DNA of 64,000 nucleotides from Desulfothermus sp964427155 (GCA_964427155.1 CAYRSC010000018.1:1-64000), one strand, 5' to 3'. Positions 43,845-52,722 are shown, counted from the stretch's first letter. Made by a program: numbers and translations. Notes: generated by a model not told the origin, from the sequence alone.

Positions 43845-44387
43845 TTATCTACTATCCTTACCCTGTCTTTGAAACTCCTCAAGACAGTGCCGAATACACT
43901 CCTCACATTTCTCAAAGGTCCTGTTTTCTTCTCTGGAGCAAAAACCCATAAACTTGATAAGCCATTCCTCCCCCACCCTGGGACACCTCTGGACAAACTG
44001 GATAAAGGCAATAAGCCTGTCAAGGGCCTCATCCTCTATGTAGTGTTCCAGGCTACAGGCATTCCTCTCTGCCACATCCTCAGGAAGTTTCAAAAAAGAA
44101 AAAAAGAATTCCTTCAGCACCCGGTGACGGTAAACCACCTCACTTGCCAGTCTAAACCCCTCTGGGGTAAGGGTAACTGAACTATAGGGGGTATAATTTA
44201 TAAGGCCCTTCTGGGAAAGGGCCTGAAGGGCACCTGTAACAGATGCCCGCTGCACGCCCAATCTCTCTGCAATATCCTTGGCCTTTGCAGAATCCCTTTC
44301 CCTTTCTAGACAGAATATGGCCTCCAGATAGTCCTCTAGATTTGGACTGAGGTCTCTATGAGGCTTTTTCATTATATCCAGCCCCAT
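43845..44387 (-). CDS. DtxR/MntR-family metal-responsive repressor
   Basis: 180 residues. The N-terminal winged helix-turn-helix is clear (LEDYLEAIFCLERE, KAKDIAERLGVQRASVTGALQALSQKGLI), followed by the helical dimerisation/metal-binding domain with H and E residues (VVYRHRVLKEFF, LEHYIEDEALDRL). The SH3-like third domain of DtxR is missing, as in MntR. The C-terminus is unusual: a CSREENRTFEKCEECIRHC segment offers four cysteines that could bind another metal or cluster. It lies 7 bases downstream of the MBL gene and ends the dehydratase-like cluster, which it probably regulates. Confidence 0.85.
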   Translation of the reverse strand: MGLDIMKKPHRDLSPNLEDYLEAIFCLERERDSAKAKDIAERLGVQRASVTGALQALSQKGLINYTPYSSVTLTPEGFRLASEVVYRHRVLKEFFFSFLKLPEDVAERNACSLEHYIEDEALDRLIAFIQFVQRCPRVGEEWLIKFMGFCSREENRTFEKCEECIRHCLEEFQRQGKDSR

Positions 44388-44394
44388 GCTCTAC

Positions 44395-45291
44395 CTATGA
44401 GAGCTGTTTTGAAAGATATTTTAACATCTGACCCACCACGATCTCTATGACTTCCCGTGGGAGAAAATCCCTGTCCATCTGGGGCATAAGCATATTCACC
44501 ACCCTTTCCGTGGCCGCATTTACGTCTCTCACCTCCAGATAGGTCTTCTCTAGCAACTCCCTTGTGCGCCTTGCAGATTCCAAAGATCTTTTCATAAACT
44601 GGTGGGCATCCTCCTCTGTGAGTGCCCCAAAGTGTTCTGCCAGATGGATATTGGCATTGAGGTCTGCCATCCGCTGAAGACTCTCCATATATCTATCAAA
44701 ATTAGAATTAGCCGCAGTAAATACATCATCTCCCATTGGAATCCCCCCTGCATCTGAGGCAAAAAGGGCCCTTTGCCGGGGCTCAAAAAGGGCAATGGAG
44801 CAGGAAGAATGACCTGGCACCTCCATAACATCCAGGGAAAAACTTCCCACCTGCACCCTGTCACCCTCTTTTAATACCCTATCTACCTCTATGCCAGGGA
44901 AATCAAGACCCATTTCCCTTGCCTTCTCTTTAAGTCCCTCCTTCTCCAACACAAGGGCATTCATAAACCTGATGGACTCCACCACCTTGGGATTGGAGAG
45001 AAGGTCCTTTGCCCTTTCTGAGGCCATGACCTCCAGCCACTCCCACTGTCTCTTAAAATATGGCACACACCCACAGTGGTCAAAGTGGGAATGGAGTATA
45101 ATGACCTTGCTTATCCTCTGAGGAGATATGCCAAACTCCTCAATCTGAGAGACCACCTCAGGGGCTATATAGATTATGCCTCCCCCAATGATGGCGCATT
45201 CATCTCCCCCATCAATTAGATATACATTGCTCTCCCTTTTGCCCAGAAGATAGATGGAGTCAGTAATCCTTGCCTTTTTCTCAAACCTCAT
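44395..45291 (-). CDS. MBL-fold metallo-hydrolase in the dehydratase-like cluster
   Basis: 298 residues. The metallo-beta-lactamase motif ILHSHFDHCG (H-x-H-x-D-H) is near residue 70, a further His in EVPGHSSCSIALF near 165, Asp in LFASDAGG near 187 and a final His in LAEHFGAL near 230, enough for a two-metal site. The C-terminal 60 residues are helical. The family includes thiolesterases, flavodiiron-like and many unknown hydrolases. The ATG at 45291 has GGAGGG upstream and is preferred to a start at 45330 inside the activase gene. Position suggests it hydrolyses a thioester or product linked to the neighbouring enzyme; this is inference. Confidence 0.85.
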   Translation of the reverse strand: MRFEKKARITDSIYLLGKRESNVYLIDGGDECAIIGGGIIYIAPEVVSQIEEFGISPQRISKVIILHSHFDHCGCVPYFKRQWEWLEVMASERAKDLLSNPKVVESIRFMNALVLEKEGLKEKAREMGLDFPGIEVDRVLKEGDRVQVGSFSLDVMEVPGHSSCSIALFEPRQRALFASDAGGIPMGDDVFTAANSNFDRYMESLQRMADLNANIHLAEHFGALTEEDAHQFMKRSLESARRTRELLEKTYLEVRDVNAATERVVNMLMPQMDRDFLPREVIEIVVGQMLKYLSKQLS

Positions 45292-45304
45292 AACCCCTCC
45301 CTCC

Positions 45305-46069
45305 TTAGCTCCGGGCCATAAGTGCCGCACCTATGGCCCCTGTTAGCTGTGAAAGCTCATGCACCACTATTTCACAGGAAAATATGTCCTCCAGGGCCTT
45401 TTTTAGACCCACATTTCTGGCACATCCCCCTGTTAACATGATTGGCTCCTGTATCCTGAGCCTTCTGGTCATGGAAAATATCCGACTGGCAATGGCTCTG
45501 TGTATCCCGGCAATGATGTCTTCTCTCTTTTTTTTATGGGCCATCATGGAGATGACCTCGGATTCAGCAAATACTGTACACACACTACTTATGGACACTG
45601 GATTTGAGGAACTGAGTGAGAGCTCTCCAAACCTCTCCATATCCACACCCAGGGCACGGGACATGACCTCTAAAAAACGACCTGTACCTGCGGCACAGCG
45701 GTCATTCATCACAAAGTCCAGGACCTTCCCCCCTTCATCAAGGGAGATGGCCTTGGAATCCTGTCCCCCTATGTCAATAACTGTCCTCACCTCTGGGGAG
45801 AGGAAATGGGCCCCCTTCCCATGACAGGTTATCTCTGTGACCTGCCTGTGGGCCTCAGCCACACACTCTCTTCCATAGCCAGTGGAGACTATCCTATCCA
45901 CATCCTCCTTTTTCACCCCAGCCTCCTCAAGAGCCGGGTAGAGGACCCGTCCCCAGGCCTCTGACATATCATACCCTGTGGAGGCCACCTTTGTGGCCAG
46001 TATCTCTCCCCCTTTCATTACCACACACTTTACAGTGGTAGAACCCACATCTATCCCCGCCACCACCAT
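45305..46069 (-). CDS. 2-hydroxyacyl-CoA dehydratase activase (ATP-dependent Fe-S archerase)
   Basis: 254 residues of the BcrA/BadF/BcrD/HgdC ASKHA ATPase family. Phosphate-binding AGIDVGSTTVKCVV at the start and IDIGGQDSKA near residue 97. The two cysteines that hold a 4Fe-4S cluster between the subunits of a homodimer are in NDRCAAGTGRF and SVCTVFAESE. Such activases inject low-potential electrons into their partner with ATP hydrolysis. The ATG overlaps the stop of the next enzyme subunit (TAATG), and there is one activase only, as in dehydratases, rather than the two of class I benzoyl-CoA reductase. Confidence 0.93.
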   Translation of the reverse strand: MVVAGIDVGSTTVKCVVMKGGEILATKVASTGYDMSEAWGRVLYPALEEAGVKKEDVDRIVSTGYGRECVAEAHRQVTEITCHGKGAHFLSPEVRTVIDIGGQDSKAISLDEGGKVLDFVMNDRCAAGTGRFLEVMSRALGVDMERFGELSLSSSNPVSISSVCTVFAESEVISMMAHKKKREDIIAGIHRAIASRIFSMTRRLRIQEPIMLTGGCARNVGLKKALEDIFSCEIVVHELSQLTGAIGAALMARS

Positions 46070-47304
46070 TATGTACTCCTTTTCTGCTTCTGTTGTTCCA
46101 GAAGTTCCATAAATGCGCCTATCCTACTTTGTATCTGGGCTTCTGTAAAGTTTCTTTGATCCAGCATATCAGATTCAAGTATAAGCACTCCTATACCGGT
46201 CTTTTCCTTTACAACATCCTGGATATAATACTGTCCAAAGGAATATGGTTTGCAACTCCTATTTGAATGCATAACCAGCCCATCCACATTATAGCGCCTT
46301 ATCATATCCACCACCTGTTCCGCCATCATATCTATACCCAGATTCAGATATATTCTCCCATAGGCCCTGGCAAGGGAAGAGGAAAAATCACTGGGGTCAA
46401 TGTAGGATAGGGTGCTACACCATGCAGAGGTATAGGTATCTGCCACCAGGGTGGCCCCATATCTGGCAAATTCCTCAGAAAGCCACCTGGTATTGTACCA
46501 GATGGGAAGATTGTCCCACAGGAGCCTGAATCTCTCTCCTGGTACCGCACATATACCCTTTTCTATCCTCTCCTCCATCTCTTGTAGGAGCTCAGAATAA
46601 TATTCAACACATACCTCTCTTCCCCGCAGGGTAACAATGAGGGCCAGGTGGAAAAAGGCGTCAAAGGCACTCATTGGAGCTGGAGAATGGGTGGTGGTAT
46701 CCAGTACCCTCTGCCACAGGAGCTGGGCCTTATAGGAGAGCCTTCCCACCTCTTCCAGCCTTTCCCTGGAAAAAGGCCTCCCACAGATCTGGGAGAGAAA
46801 GTGAAAAAATTCTTCAAATTGTCTCTCTATATATGCCTCCACCACAGGAGAAAACCCTTCATGATTCATGGGACAATCCAGCACAAATAGGGGCACCTTA
46901 AAATACCGGGCCTGGATCTCATACCACTTGACCACAGTTGAGCAGATATTATTACAGCAGATTAACATGTCTGGAGGAGGAAGCATCCCAATGGGACCCT
47001 GCTTTCCCCTGCTGCAGGCGATATCACTGAGGGCATAGGAGCACAGATCCCCGCAATAACCCATCTCCTCTGCGGCCCTGCACATCTCCTCTCCCATCTT
47101 TGCGGCCCCTATCATGGCCCCATGATTTTCAGGATAGATGGGGATAATATCCATTGCAAGAAGGGGTTCCACAGGGCCCCCACTGGTGATCCAGGCCACT
47201 TTTTTGCCCTGGTTTCTAGCATCAAATGCCTCCAGAAAATAGTGGGTCATTATCTCCTTCATCCTCTTCTTTGCCCTGATGGGCACATGGATATGCTCAG
47301 ACAT
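46069..47304 (-). CDS. 2-hydroxyacyl-CoA dehydratase / benzoyl-CoA reductase-like subunit B
   Basis: 411 residues. KKVAWITSGGPVEPLLAMD near residue 35 and PENHGAMIGAAKMG resemble the BcrB/HgdB/DCCP group. Possible iron-sulfur cysteines occur in GYCGDLCSYA, LICCNNICSTVVKW and MHSNRSCKPYS, the three places where this family keeps its cluster ligands. It is 11 bases downstream of the other subunit gene and overlaps the activase start. In known members the electron from the activase drives ketyl-radical dehydration, ring reduction, or small-molecule reduction by double-cubane proteins. The substrate here is unknown. Confidence 0.85.
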   Translation of the reverse strand: MSEHIHVPIRAKKRMKEIMTHYFLEAFDARNQGKKVAWITSGGPVEPLLAMDIIPIYPENHGAMIGAAKMGEEMCRAAEEMGYCGDLCSYALSDIACSRGKQGPIGMLPPPDMLICCNNICSTVVKWYEIQARYFKVPLFVLDCPMNHEGFSPVVEAYIERQFEEFFHFLSQICGRPFSRERLEEVGRLSYKAQLLWQRVLDTTTHSPAPMSAFDAFFHLALIVTLRGREVCVEYYSELLQEMEERIEKGICAVPGERFRLLWDNLPIWYNTRWLSEEFARYGATLVADTYTSAWCSTLSYIDPSDFSSSLARAYGRIYLNLGIDMMAEQVVDMIRRYNVDGLVMHSNRSCKPYSFGQYYIQDVVKEKTGIGVLILESDMLDQRNFTEAQIQSRIGAFMELLEQQKQKRST

Positions 47305-47315
47305 GACATCCCTCC

Positions 47316-48401
47316 TTAGAGCATCTCAATAAAGGCTTCCAGCCTGGTTCGGTGTTGGGCAGAGAATCTCCAGGGGTCTTCCACTTCCAGTAAAAGCACA
47401 GGCAGTCCCTCCAGACCCAAAGCCAGATCAGGATAGTCAAAACAATGGGGATCGCAAAATTTTGGAAGGAGAAAGACCACTCCATCAGGGGAAAGGTCTT
47501 TGCAAATTCTCTTAATATGGGCAATCCTACCTTGTATGTTCCTATATTTTGCCGCACATATAGCACGCCCCAAAAGGGACCTTGCTATCTCCTCCACAGG
47601 CTCGCCCTCCAGCTCCACCCTCCTCTCATAAGGACGCATCCCTGAACAAAGGTCCATATAAAGCACTTGTGCCCCTGCATCTTCAGCCATGACAGCCAAG
47701 TGGGGGCAGAGATAAATGCTACCAACCACTATTATACCAGGTCCCTGTCTGGCCCTCTTTCCCCCTCCTGGCATTCCCCTTATCTCTTCCAGGATCTCAA
47801 CCCATTCATCAGGGGCCATTGTCATTCCACTTATATATAAAAGGTGCATTTCATAGGCAGAGATCTCCAGGGTCCCCTGGATGCGTCTATTGTTTATCTC
47901 CCTGATAAGCTCCCTGCTCCGATTATAAAGGGACAGCGCCTCATAGAGGGCATCTTCCTCTAGCTCAAAAGATTCTGTGAGCACCTGGGTAAAATAGCTA
48001 AGGGGCACCTCTCCCTCCACTCGGCAGGGAACCATAAGGTCCCTACACCAGGGTCCATTTTTGCAGGAAACCCTGTAGAGATCAGAGATTCGCTGCATGG
48101 TATCGCAGGTATTGGAAAAAATTACCCCATCTATATCCATCCCACCTCTCAGCAACACCTCCAGGATCCCCTTGCCACACAAACAACAGTAGGGTTGCAG
48201 GAGGCCATCTGCCCTATAGGTAGGAGGGGGTACTGGAAACAACCTTATCCCCAAGGAACCCTGGGCCCATATTAGTTCTTCTGGTACATAAGAGCAGGTA
48301 TATGCCACCACAGGTCTGTGGGTACGCCTTCTCCAGCGATGGATATACTCCTCCCTATTTTCTATAACCCACCTCAAATGCTCAAAAATTTCCTTTCTCA
48401 T
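47316..48401 (-). CDS. 2-hydroxyacyl-CoA dehydratase / benzoyl-CoA reductase-like subunit C
   Basis: 361 residues, same superfamily as the next gene but shorter. RPVVAYTCSYVPEELIWAQG near residue 30 is typical of the HgdA/BcrC side; further cysteines lie in LQPYCCLCGKG, FSNTCDTMQRISD and LPKFCDPHCFDYP. Two different subunits plus one activase suggest a heterodimer. First gene of the five-gene minus-strand cluster; its ATG has AGGAGA 5-6 bases upstream and a palindrome 24 bases upstream of the start codon. Confidence 0.84.
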   Translation of the reverse strand: MRKEIFEHLRWVIENREEYIHRWRRRTHRPVVAYTCSYVPEELIWAQGSLGIRLFPVPPPTYRADGLLQPYCCLCGKGILEVLLRGGMDIDGVIFSNTCDTMQRISDLYRVSCKNGPWCRDLMVPCRVEGEVPLSYFTQVLTESFELEEDALYEALSLYNRSRELIREINNRRIQGTLEISAYEMHLLYISGMTMAPDEWVEILEEIRGMPGGGKRARQGPGIIVVGSIYLCPHLAVMAEDAGAQVLYMDLCSGMRPYERRVELEGEPVEEIARSLLGRAICAAKYRNIQGRIAHIKRICKDLSPDGVVFLLPKFCDPHCFDYPDLALGLEGLPVLLLEVEDPWRFSAQHRTRLEAFIEML

Positions 48402-48890
48402 AACAATCTCCTGTTATGCATGTCTTAATGGTTAGTGAGCATTAAATAAGACCACAATAAAATCAAGTAGAAAGGTTCAAAAAGAAAGGCCTTCTATGGA
48501 GATTCTAAAGGCTTATTTCACAGAAAGGACCTGCCCTATCCAGTGTTTTTTAAACCCTCTGAAGTCTTAAGCACCCTGAGTGAGCAATTTTATCATCTGG
48601 GAAATCCTCTTAAGGAATTTGACAGGAGCAGAGAGAGGGATTACTCTACTTCTACCCTGGACCATGTGAGCAGATCCCAGTAGGAGCAGATCTGAGCCAA
48701 TGCTCTCTGAATATGTATCCGGGGCAGGTATAATAACTCGCTGGAAATTGTATGGTAACCTTACTGAGACTATTCCCTGTCAGAGAAGACCTCCCCTTTT
48801 CAGAAATATTGTTTCTAAAAAAATAGATAAGCGAGATAATGGGGCATGGGACCTCTTTAGGGAGGCCAAATTTTTGAAGGGGTGTTTTTT
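48402..48890. other. 489-base region between divergent genes; operator candidate and possible decayed ORF
   Basis: The left end holds the leader of the dehydratase-like cluster with the palindrome at 48425-48445. From about 48472 the plus strand is open for some 70 codons (through YPVFFKPSEVLSTL and LKEFDRSRERDYS) to a TAG near 48682, without a good start codon. The +1 frame then stays open for about 70 more codons into the kinase start. This could be a small frameshifted pseudogene, but no family is recognised. The promoter of the histidine kinase must lie here; no convincing consensus was seen. Confidence 0.35.
48425..48445. promoter_or_regulatory. Palindromic operator candidate upstream of the dehydratase-like cluster
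   Basis: TTAATG (48425-48430) and CATTAA (48440-48445) form a perfect 6-bp inverted repeat with a 9-base spacer, GTTAGTGAG. It lies 24 bases upstream of the first start codon, where a repressor would block transcription. The size of about 21 bp and the AT-rich ends suit DtxR/MntR-type sites, and a DtxR-family gene closes this cluster. The link is inference. Confidence 0.45.
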
Positions 48891-51401
48891 GTGAAAAAAG
48901 GGCGTTCCAACAAAATTATCTATTCCTCTTTTGGAAGAATCTGTCTATACAGCATTCCATTACTCATAGTTTTCTATTATCTTATATTCTATATTGTACA
49001 GCATTATTTTATCCTTCCTGACTTTTTTAACCTTCAAAAGAAATATTCTATAAAAAATGTTGCTAGAGTAAAAGAAAGTATATTTGATGAAATAAATTCT
49101 CTGGCAAATATGGTATCTGATTGGGCAATGTGGGATGATACCTATATCTTTGTAAAAAATGGAAATAAAGAATACATAAAGTCCAATCTAATTCCAAAAA
49201 GTCTATGGAAAAGTAGTAAGATAAATCTGGTATATATTTATGACAATAAAGGAGAGGTAAAATGGTGCCGCATATATGACCCCCAAAAAGACAGGTTGCT
49301 TAAATTGGAATTTTTTAAGCCAAGACACCTCTCCAAAGGAAATTTTTTCCTTTCCCCACCTGTATTAAAGAATGGATTTAAAGGGATCCTCATCACCAGA
49401 TATGGTATAATGTTCCTGGCGGGATCTCCTATATTAAGGTCTTCAGGAGAGGGACCATCTAGGGGTGTACTGGTAATGGGGAGATTTATTACCCCTGAGA
49501 TAATAAAGAGTATTATCAGGCAAACCAAGGTAACATTTTCCTTGCATGTTCCATCCTCTCTAAAGGGGGTCCAGGGAGAGAACCCTGAAAAGATAGTGAA
49601 GGAGATTGTCAAAAAGGGGATATATTTTTCACCTGGTCTCCACCAGGGGGTATGGAGAGTATATGGAGGGATTAGGGACCTCACCAATAGATATATGATT
49701 ATAGAGGCCCACATCCCAACTCCTTTTATAGAGGAAGGCCAAAAGCTTTCAAATGTGGTATCTGGTGCCATTCTCACCATGGTAACTATCCTGGTTGCTG
49801 TACTTTTTATGATATTTAGAAGATATGACCTCATGAGGAAGAGACAGTACGATGCAGTAAAGATGCTGGTGAAAGAAAAGACTCAAGAAATCAGATTGAA
49901 GACCACCCTTCTGGGGGTACTCATCAACTCCATGCCAGAGCTTATATTCATACGAGATATGAATGGTAAATATATCCTCTATAATGAGGCATTTAAAAAG
50001 GGCTTTAAGATTGAAATGAGGGTGGACGTGCCCATTCCCGAGGAATCACTGGTGGATAAGTGTCCTGAATTATTTTCTATTATTCGTGATTATCTGGAAA
50101 ACCAATTTAAAGAAGGAAGGGAATATCATACAGAGAAATGGATTATATGCCCTGATAAAGAAAGACGGTATGTGGAGATAAGCCTTCTTCCCTTTCAGGT
50201 ATCCAACACCCAGGGCATTATATGTATTGTGAGGGACCTTACTGAGCGAGAAAATATGCGAATAGAACGGGAAAAGATGAGCAGGATAGATTCCCTGGGG
50301 GTCCTTGCAGGTGGTATAGCCCATGATTTTAACAACATGCTTACCGCCATCCTGGGCAATATCTCCATTGCGAGACAATATCTCAAAAACGAGCCAGCGG
50401 TCCTGGAACGCCTGGAACTCGCAGAGGATGCGGCCCTTAATGCAAAGGAATTGGCAGGACAACTCCTTACGTTTTCTAAGGGGGGAGAGCCTGTTTTAAG
50501 GGCCAGATCAATAAAGGAATTGGTGGAAAAGTGCGCCAGATTTGTATTGACCGGTCAAAATATCCAGTTAAAACTGGAGTATCCTGGGGAAGAGATATGG
50601 CCTGTGGTTATAGATGCCAGACAGATAAGTCAGGTGATCCAAAACCTCATAATAAATGCCAGGGAGGCCATGCCCAGGGGAGGTACCATTACCATAGGGT
50701 TTGAAAATCTCCTGATCTCCTCTAGTTCCCCTTCCTCTCTCCCCCTTTCTCCTGGCAAATATGTATGTATCCACATAAAGGATGAGGGAGAAGGTATACC
50801 TCAGGAACACCTTCCCAAGATATTTGAGCCCTATTTCACCACCAAAGAACAGGGAAATGGACTTGGGCTGGCCATCTGTTATTCCATTATGAGAAAACAC
50901 GGTGGATATATCACTGTGGAATCTGAAGAGGGAAAAGGGACACTCTTTAAACTTTATCTCCCTGCATCCCCCTCTGTAAGACCCCATGAAGAGATAAAGG
51001 ACACCTCCTTAAGACACTTCACAGGATGCGTGATTGTCATGGACGATGACCAGATGATAAGGGAGCTCCTCATCAATATGCTGGAATTTCTGGGACTGGA
51101 GGTTATAGGTGTAAAGGAAGGAAGGGAGTTACTTGAGATATACAGAGATATGCTCGCCAGGGGGAAAAGGATAGACCTGGTCATATTGGACCTCACCATC
51201 AGGGGAGGCATGGGGGGGAAAGAGACCATGGAAAAGCTCCTCAGGATAGACCCTCACGTAAAGGCAGTACTCTCTTCTGGATACATAGATGATGACATCA
51301 TGGCAAATTTTAAAAAGTACGGCTTTAAGGCGATATTGAGAAAGCCCTATACCATGGATGAGATGGTCTCCATCTTGGGGGAACTCCTTCCAGAGGGATA
51401 G
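48891..51401 (+). CDS. CHASE4/PAS hybrid sensor histidine kinase with receiver domain
   Basis: 836 residues. TM1 about residues 15-38, a periplasmic CHASE4 sensor (about 40-285; SLANMVSDWAMWDDTY), TM2 about 288-310, a PAS domain (about 345-455), the HisKA H-box GIAHDFNNMLTAILGN near residue 480, the HATPase with N-box NLIINAREAM and GNGLGLAI, and a C-terminal receiver with phospho-acceptor VILDLTIRGGMGG near 765. No Hpt or DNA-binding output is fused, so a partner must be elsewhere. The GTG at 48891 is chosen because AAGGGG lies 8 bases before it; another GTG is at 48882. It is divergent from the dehydratase-like cluster. Confidence 0.92.
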   Translation: MKKGRSNKIIYSSFGRICLYSIPLLIVFYYLIFYIVQHYFILPDFFNLQKKYSIKNVARVKESIFDEINSLANMVSDWAMWDDTYIFVKNGNKEYIKSNLIPKSLWKSSKINLVYIYDNKGEVKWCRIYDPQKDRLLKLEFFKPRHLSKGNFFLSPPVLKNGFKGILITRYGIMFLAGSPILRSSGEGPSRGVLVMGRFITPEIIKSIIRQTKVTFSLHVPSSLKGVQGENPEKIVKEIVKKGIYFSPGLHQGVWRVYGGIRDLTNRYMIIEAHIPTPFIEEGQKLSNVVSGAILTMVTILVAVLFMIFRRYDLMRKRQYDAVKMLVKEKTQEIRLKTTLLGVLINSMPELIFIRDMNGKYILYNEAFKKGFKIEMRVDVPIPEESLVDKCPELFSIIRDYLENQFKEGREYHTEKWIICPDKERRYVEISLLPFQVSNTQGIICIVRDLTERENMRIEREKMSRIDSLGVLAGGIAHDFNNMLTAILGNISIARQYLKNEPAVLERLELAEDAALNAKELAGQLLTFSKGGEPVLRARSIKELVEKCARFVLTGQNIQLKLEYPGEEIWPVVIDARQISQVIQNLIINAREAMPRGGTITIGFENLLISSSSPSSLPLSPGKYVCIHIKDEGEGIPQEHLPKIFEPYFTTKEQGNGLGLAICYSIMRKHGGYITVESEEGKGTLFKLYLPASPSVRPHEEIKDTSLRHFTGCVIVMDDDQMIRELLINMLEFLGLEVIGVKEGRELLEIYRDMLARGKRIDLVILDLTIRGGMGGKETMEKLLRIDPHVKAVLSSGYIDDDIMANFKKYGFKAILRKPYTMDEMVSILGELLPEG

Positions 51402-51413
51402 ATTGATGAGGGT

Positions 51414-52709
51414 TTAGGGGTGTTCCTCCAGAAAGATGACCTCCCTCACGTCATCATAGGCGAAGAGCTCAGAATATCTTCCCCAGTTTATAATGGTCTT
51501 TATCTGGTTCTCCACGTCCTCAGGGGAAAAGTCTTCCTCCAGAAGGGATTGAACCTCTTCTATCTCTATCTCCCCTTTGTCAGAGGCATATAGCCTCTCC
51601 AGTATCCATTTAAAGATAGGAAGTCTCTTTATCCTTGAGGCAAAGATCTCTTTTCTGGTGAGGATACTTGCCTCTGCAAATATCTCCCCCAAGGTGGTGA
51701 GGGTTATGTCTCCTGCTATAATAGTGGCAAAACCAAGGAGCTGGGCCGCCTCAGTAAGCCTGAGTAATTGCTCTGAGTCCTTTACCTTCAAACTAGAGGC
51801 AAGTTGATATATATCACACCTTCCTCCCTCAATCTCAAAGACCCTCTCCAGGAGGCCCGCAAGGTCTCCAATGGAGATGGGAGGTATACCCCTTCCCTTG
51901 AGGCCTCCTCCCACTGGGGCCTCTCTACTGCCATCTACGCTGTGCCCCTGGCCTGCCATAAGGGCGTAGATCCAGTCCACCATCTCCAGAAACTCTGGAG
52001 ACTTTCTATTGCGGGGATGGGACATGCTCACAAGGACCTGAGAGATCACGCGCCCTGGAGATTTGTCCATAATCACTATCCTGTCAGCCATAAACACCGC
52101 CTCTTCAATATTATGGGTCACCATCAAAATGGTCTTGGTGGGTATCTTCCCAGTGGTCCACAGTTCTATGAGTTCTCCCCGTAGAGAATCTGCGCTCAAG
52201 GGGTCCAGGGCAGAAAAGGGTTCATCCATACACAACAGCTCTGGCTCCACTGCCATCGCCCGTGCAAATCCCACCTTCTGGCGCATCCCCCCTGAAAGCT
52301 CCCGAGGATATGCCCCTTCAAAACCATCCAGTCCCACCCTATCCAACAAATCCAGGGCCATCTTCTCCCTCTCCTGGGGAGGCACTCCCCTGGCCTTTAA
52401 TGCTATCTCCACATTCTCCTGAACCGTAAGCCAGGGGAAAAGGGCAAAGGTCTGAAATACAATAGTGGCATAGGGATTTACCCCCTCTAACCTTTCCCCT
52501 CTATAGAGGACCTCTCCAGAAGTAGGGGGTTGGAGTCCTGTAATTATCCTGAGCAGAGTGCTCTTTCCACACCCTGAAGGTCCCAACAGGGCCACAAATT
52601 CCTTTTTTTTCAAGTCAAGATTTATCTCCTTCAGGGCCATAAAGGACTTCTTTCCTGTACTATAGCTATGGGAGATGTTTTTAAGTCTTATAAGACAATC
52701 CTCACTCAT
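51414..52709 (-). CDS. NitT/TauT-type ABC transporter ATPase with AAA-associated C-terminal domain
   Basis: 431 residues. Walker A LLGPSGCGKSTLL near residue 45, signature LSGGMRQKVG and Walker B LLCMDEPFSALDPLSAD identify an ABC ATPase of the nitrate/sulfonate/bicarbonate group. About residues 285-425 are the extra C-terminal 'AAA-associated' domain found on ATPases paired with double permeases. The ATG at 52709 has GAGG just upstream; the reading frame is open further into the permease gene, but that is not used. 13 bases after the permease stop. Confidence 0.9.
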   Translation of the reverse strand: MSEDCLIRLKNISHSYSTGKKSFMALKEINLDLKKKEFVALLGPSGCGKSTLLRIITGLQPPTSGEVLYRGERLEGVNPYATIVFQTFALFPWLTVQENVEIALKARGVPPQEREKMALDLLDRVGLDGFEGAYPRELSGGMRQKVGFARAMAVEPELLCMDEPFSALDPLSADSLRGELIELWTTGKIPTKTILMVTHNIEEAVFMADRIVIMDKSPGRVISQVLVSMSHPRNRKSPEFLEMVDWIYALMAGQGHSVDGSREAPVGGGLKGRGIPPISIGDLAGLLERVFEIEGGRCDIYQLASSLKVKDSEQLLRLTEAAQLLGFATIIAGDITLTTLGEIFAEASILTRKEIFASRIKRLPIFKWILERLYASDKGEIEIEEVQSLLEEDFSPEDVENQIKTIINWGRYSELFAYDDVREVIFLEEHP

Positions 52710-52722
52710 GATCCTCACTCTC

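Noticed and set aside
48700..48894. 64-codon ORF upstream of the histidine kinase as a real gene
   Set aside because: No ribosome binding site or known motif; treated only as a possible part of a decayed ORF.
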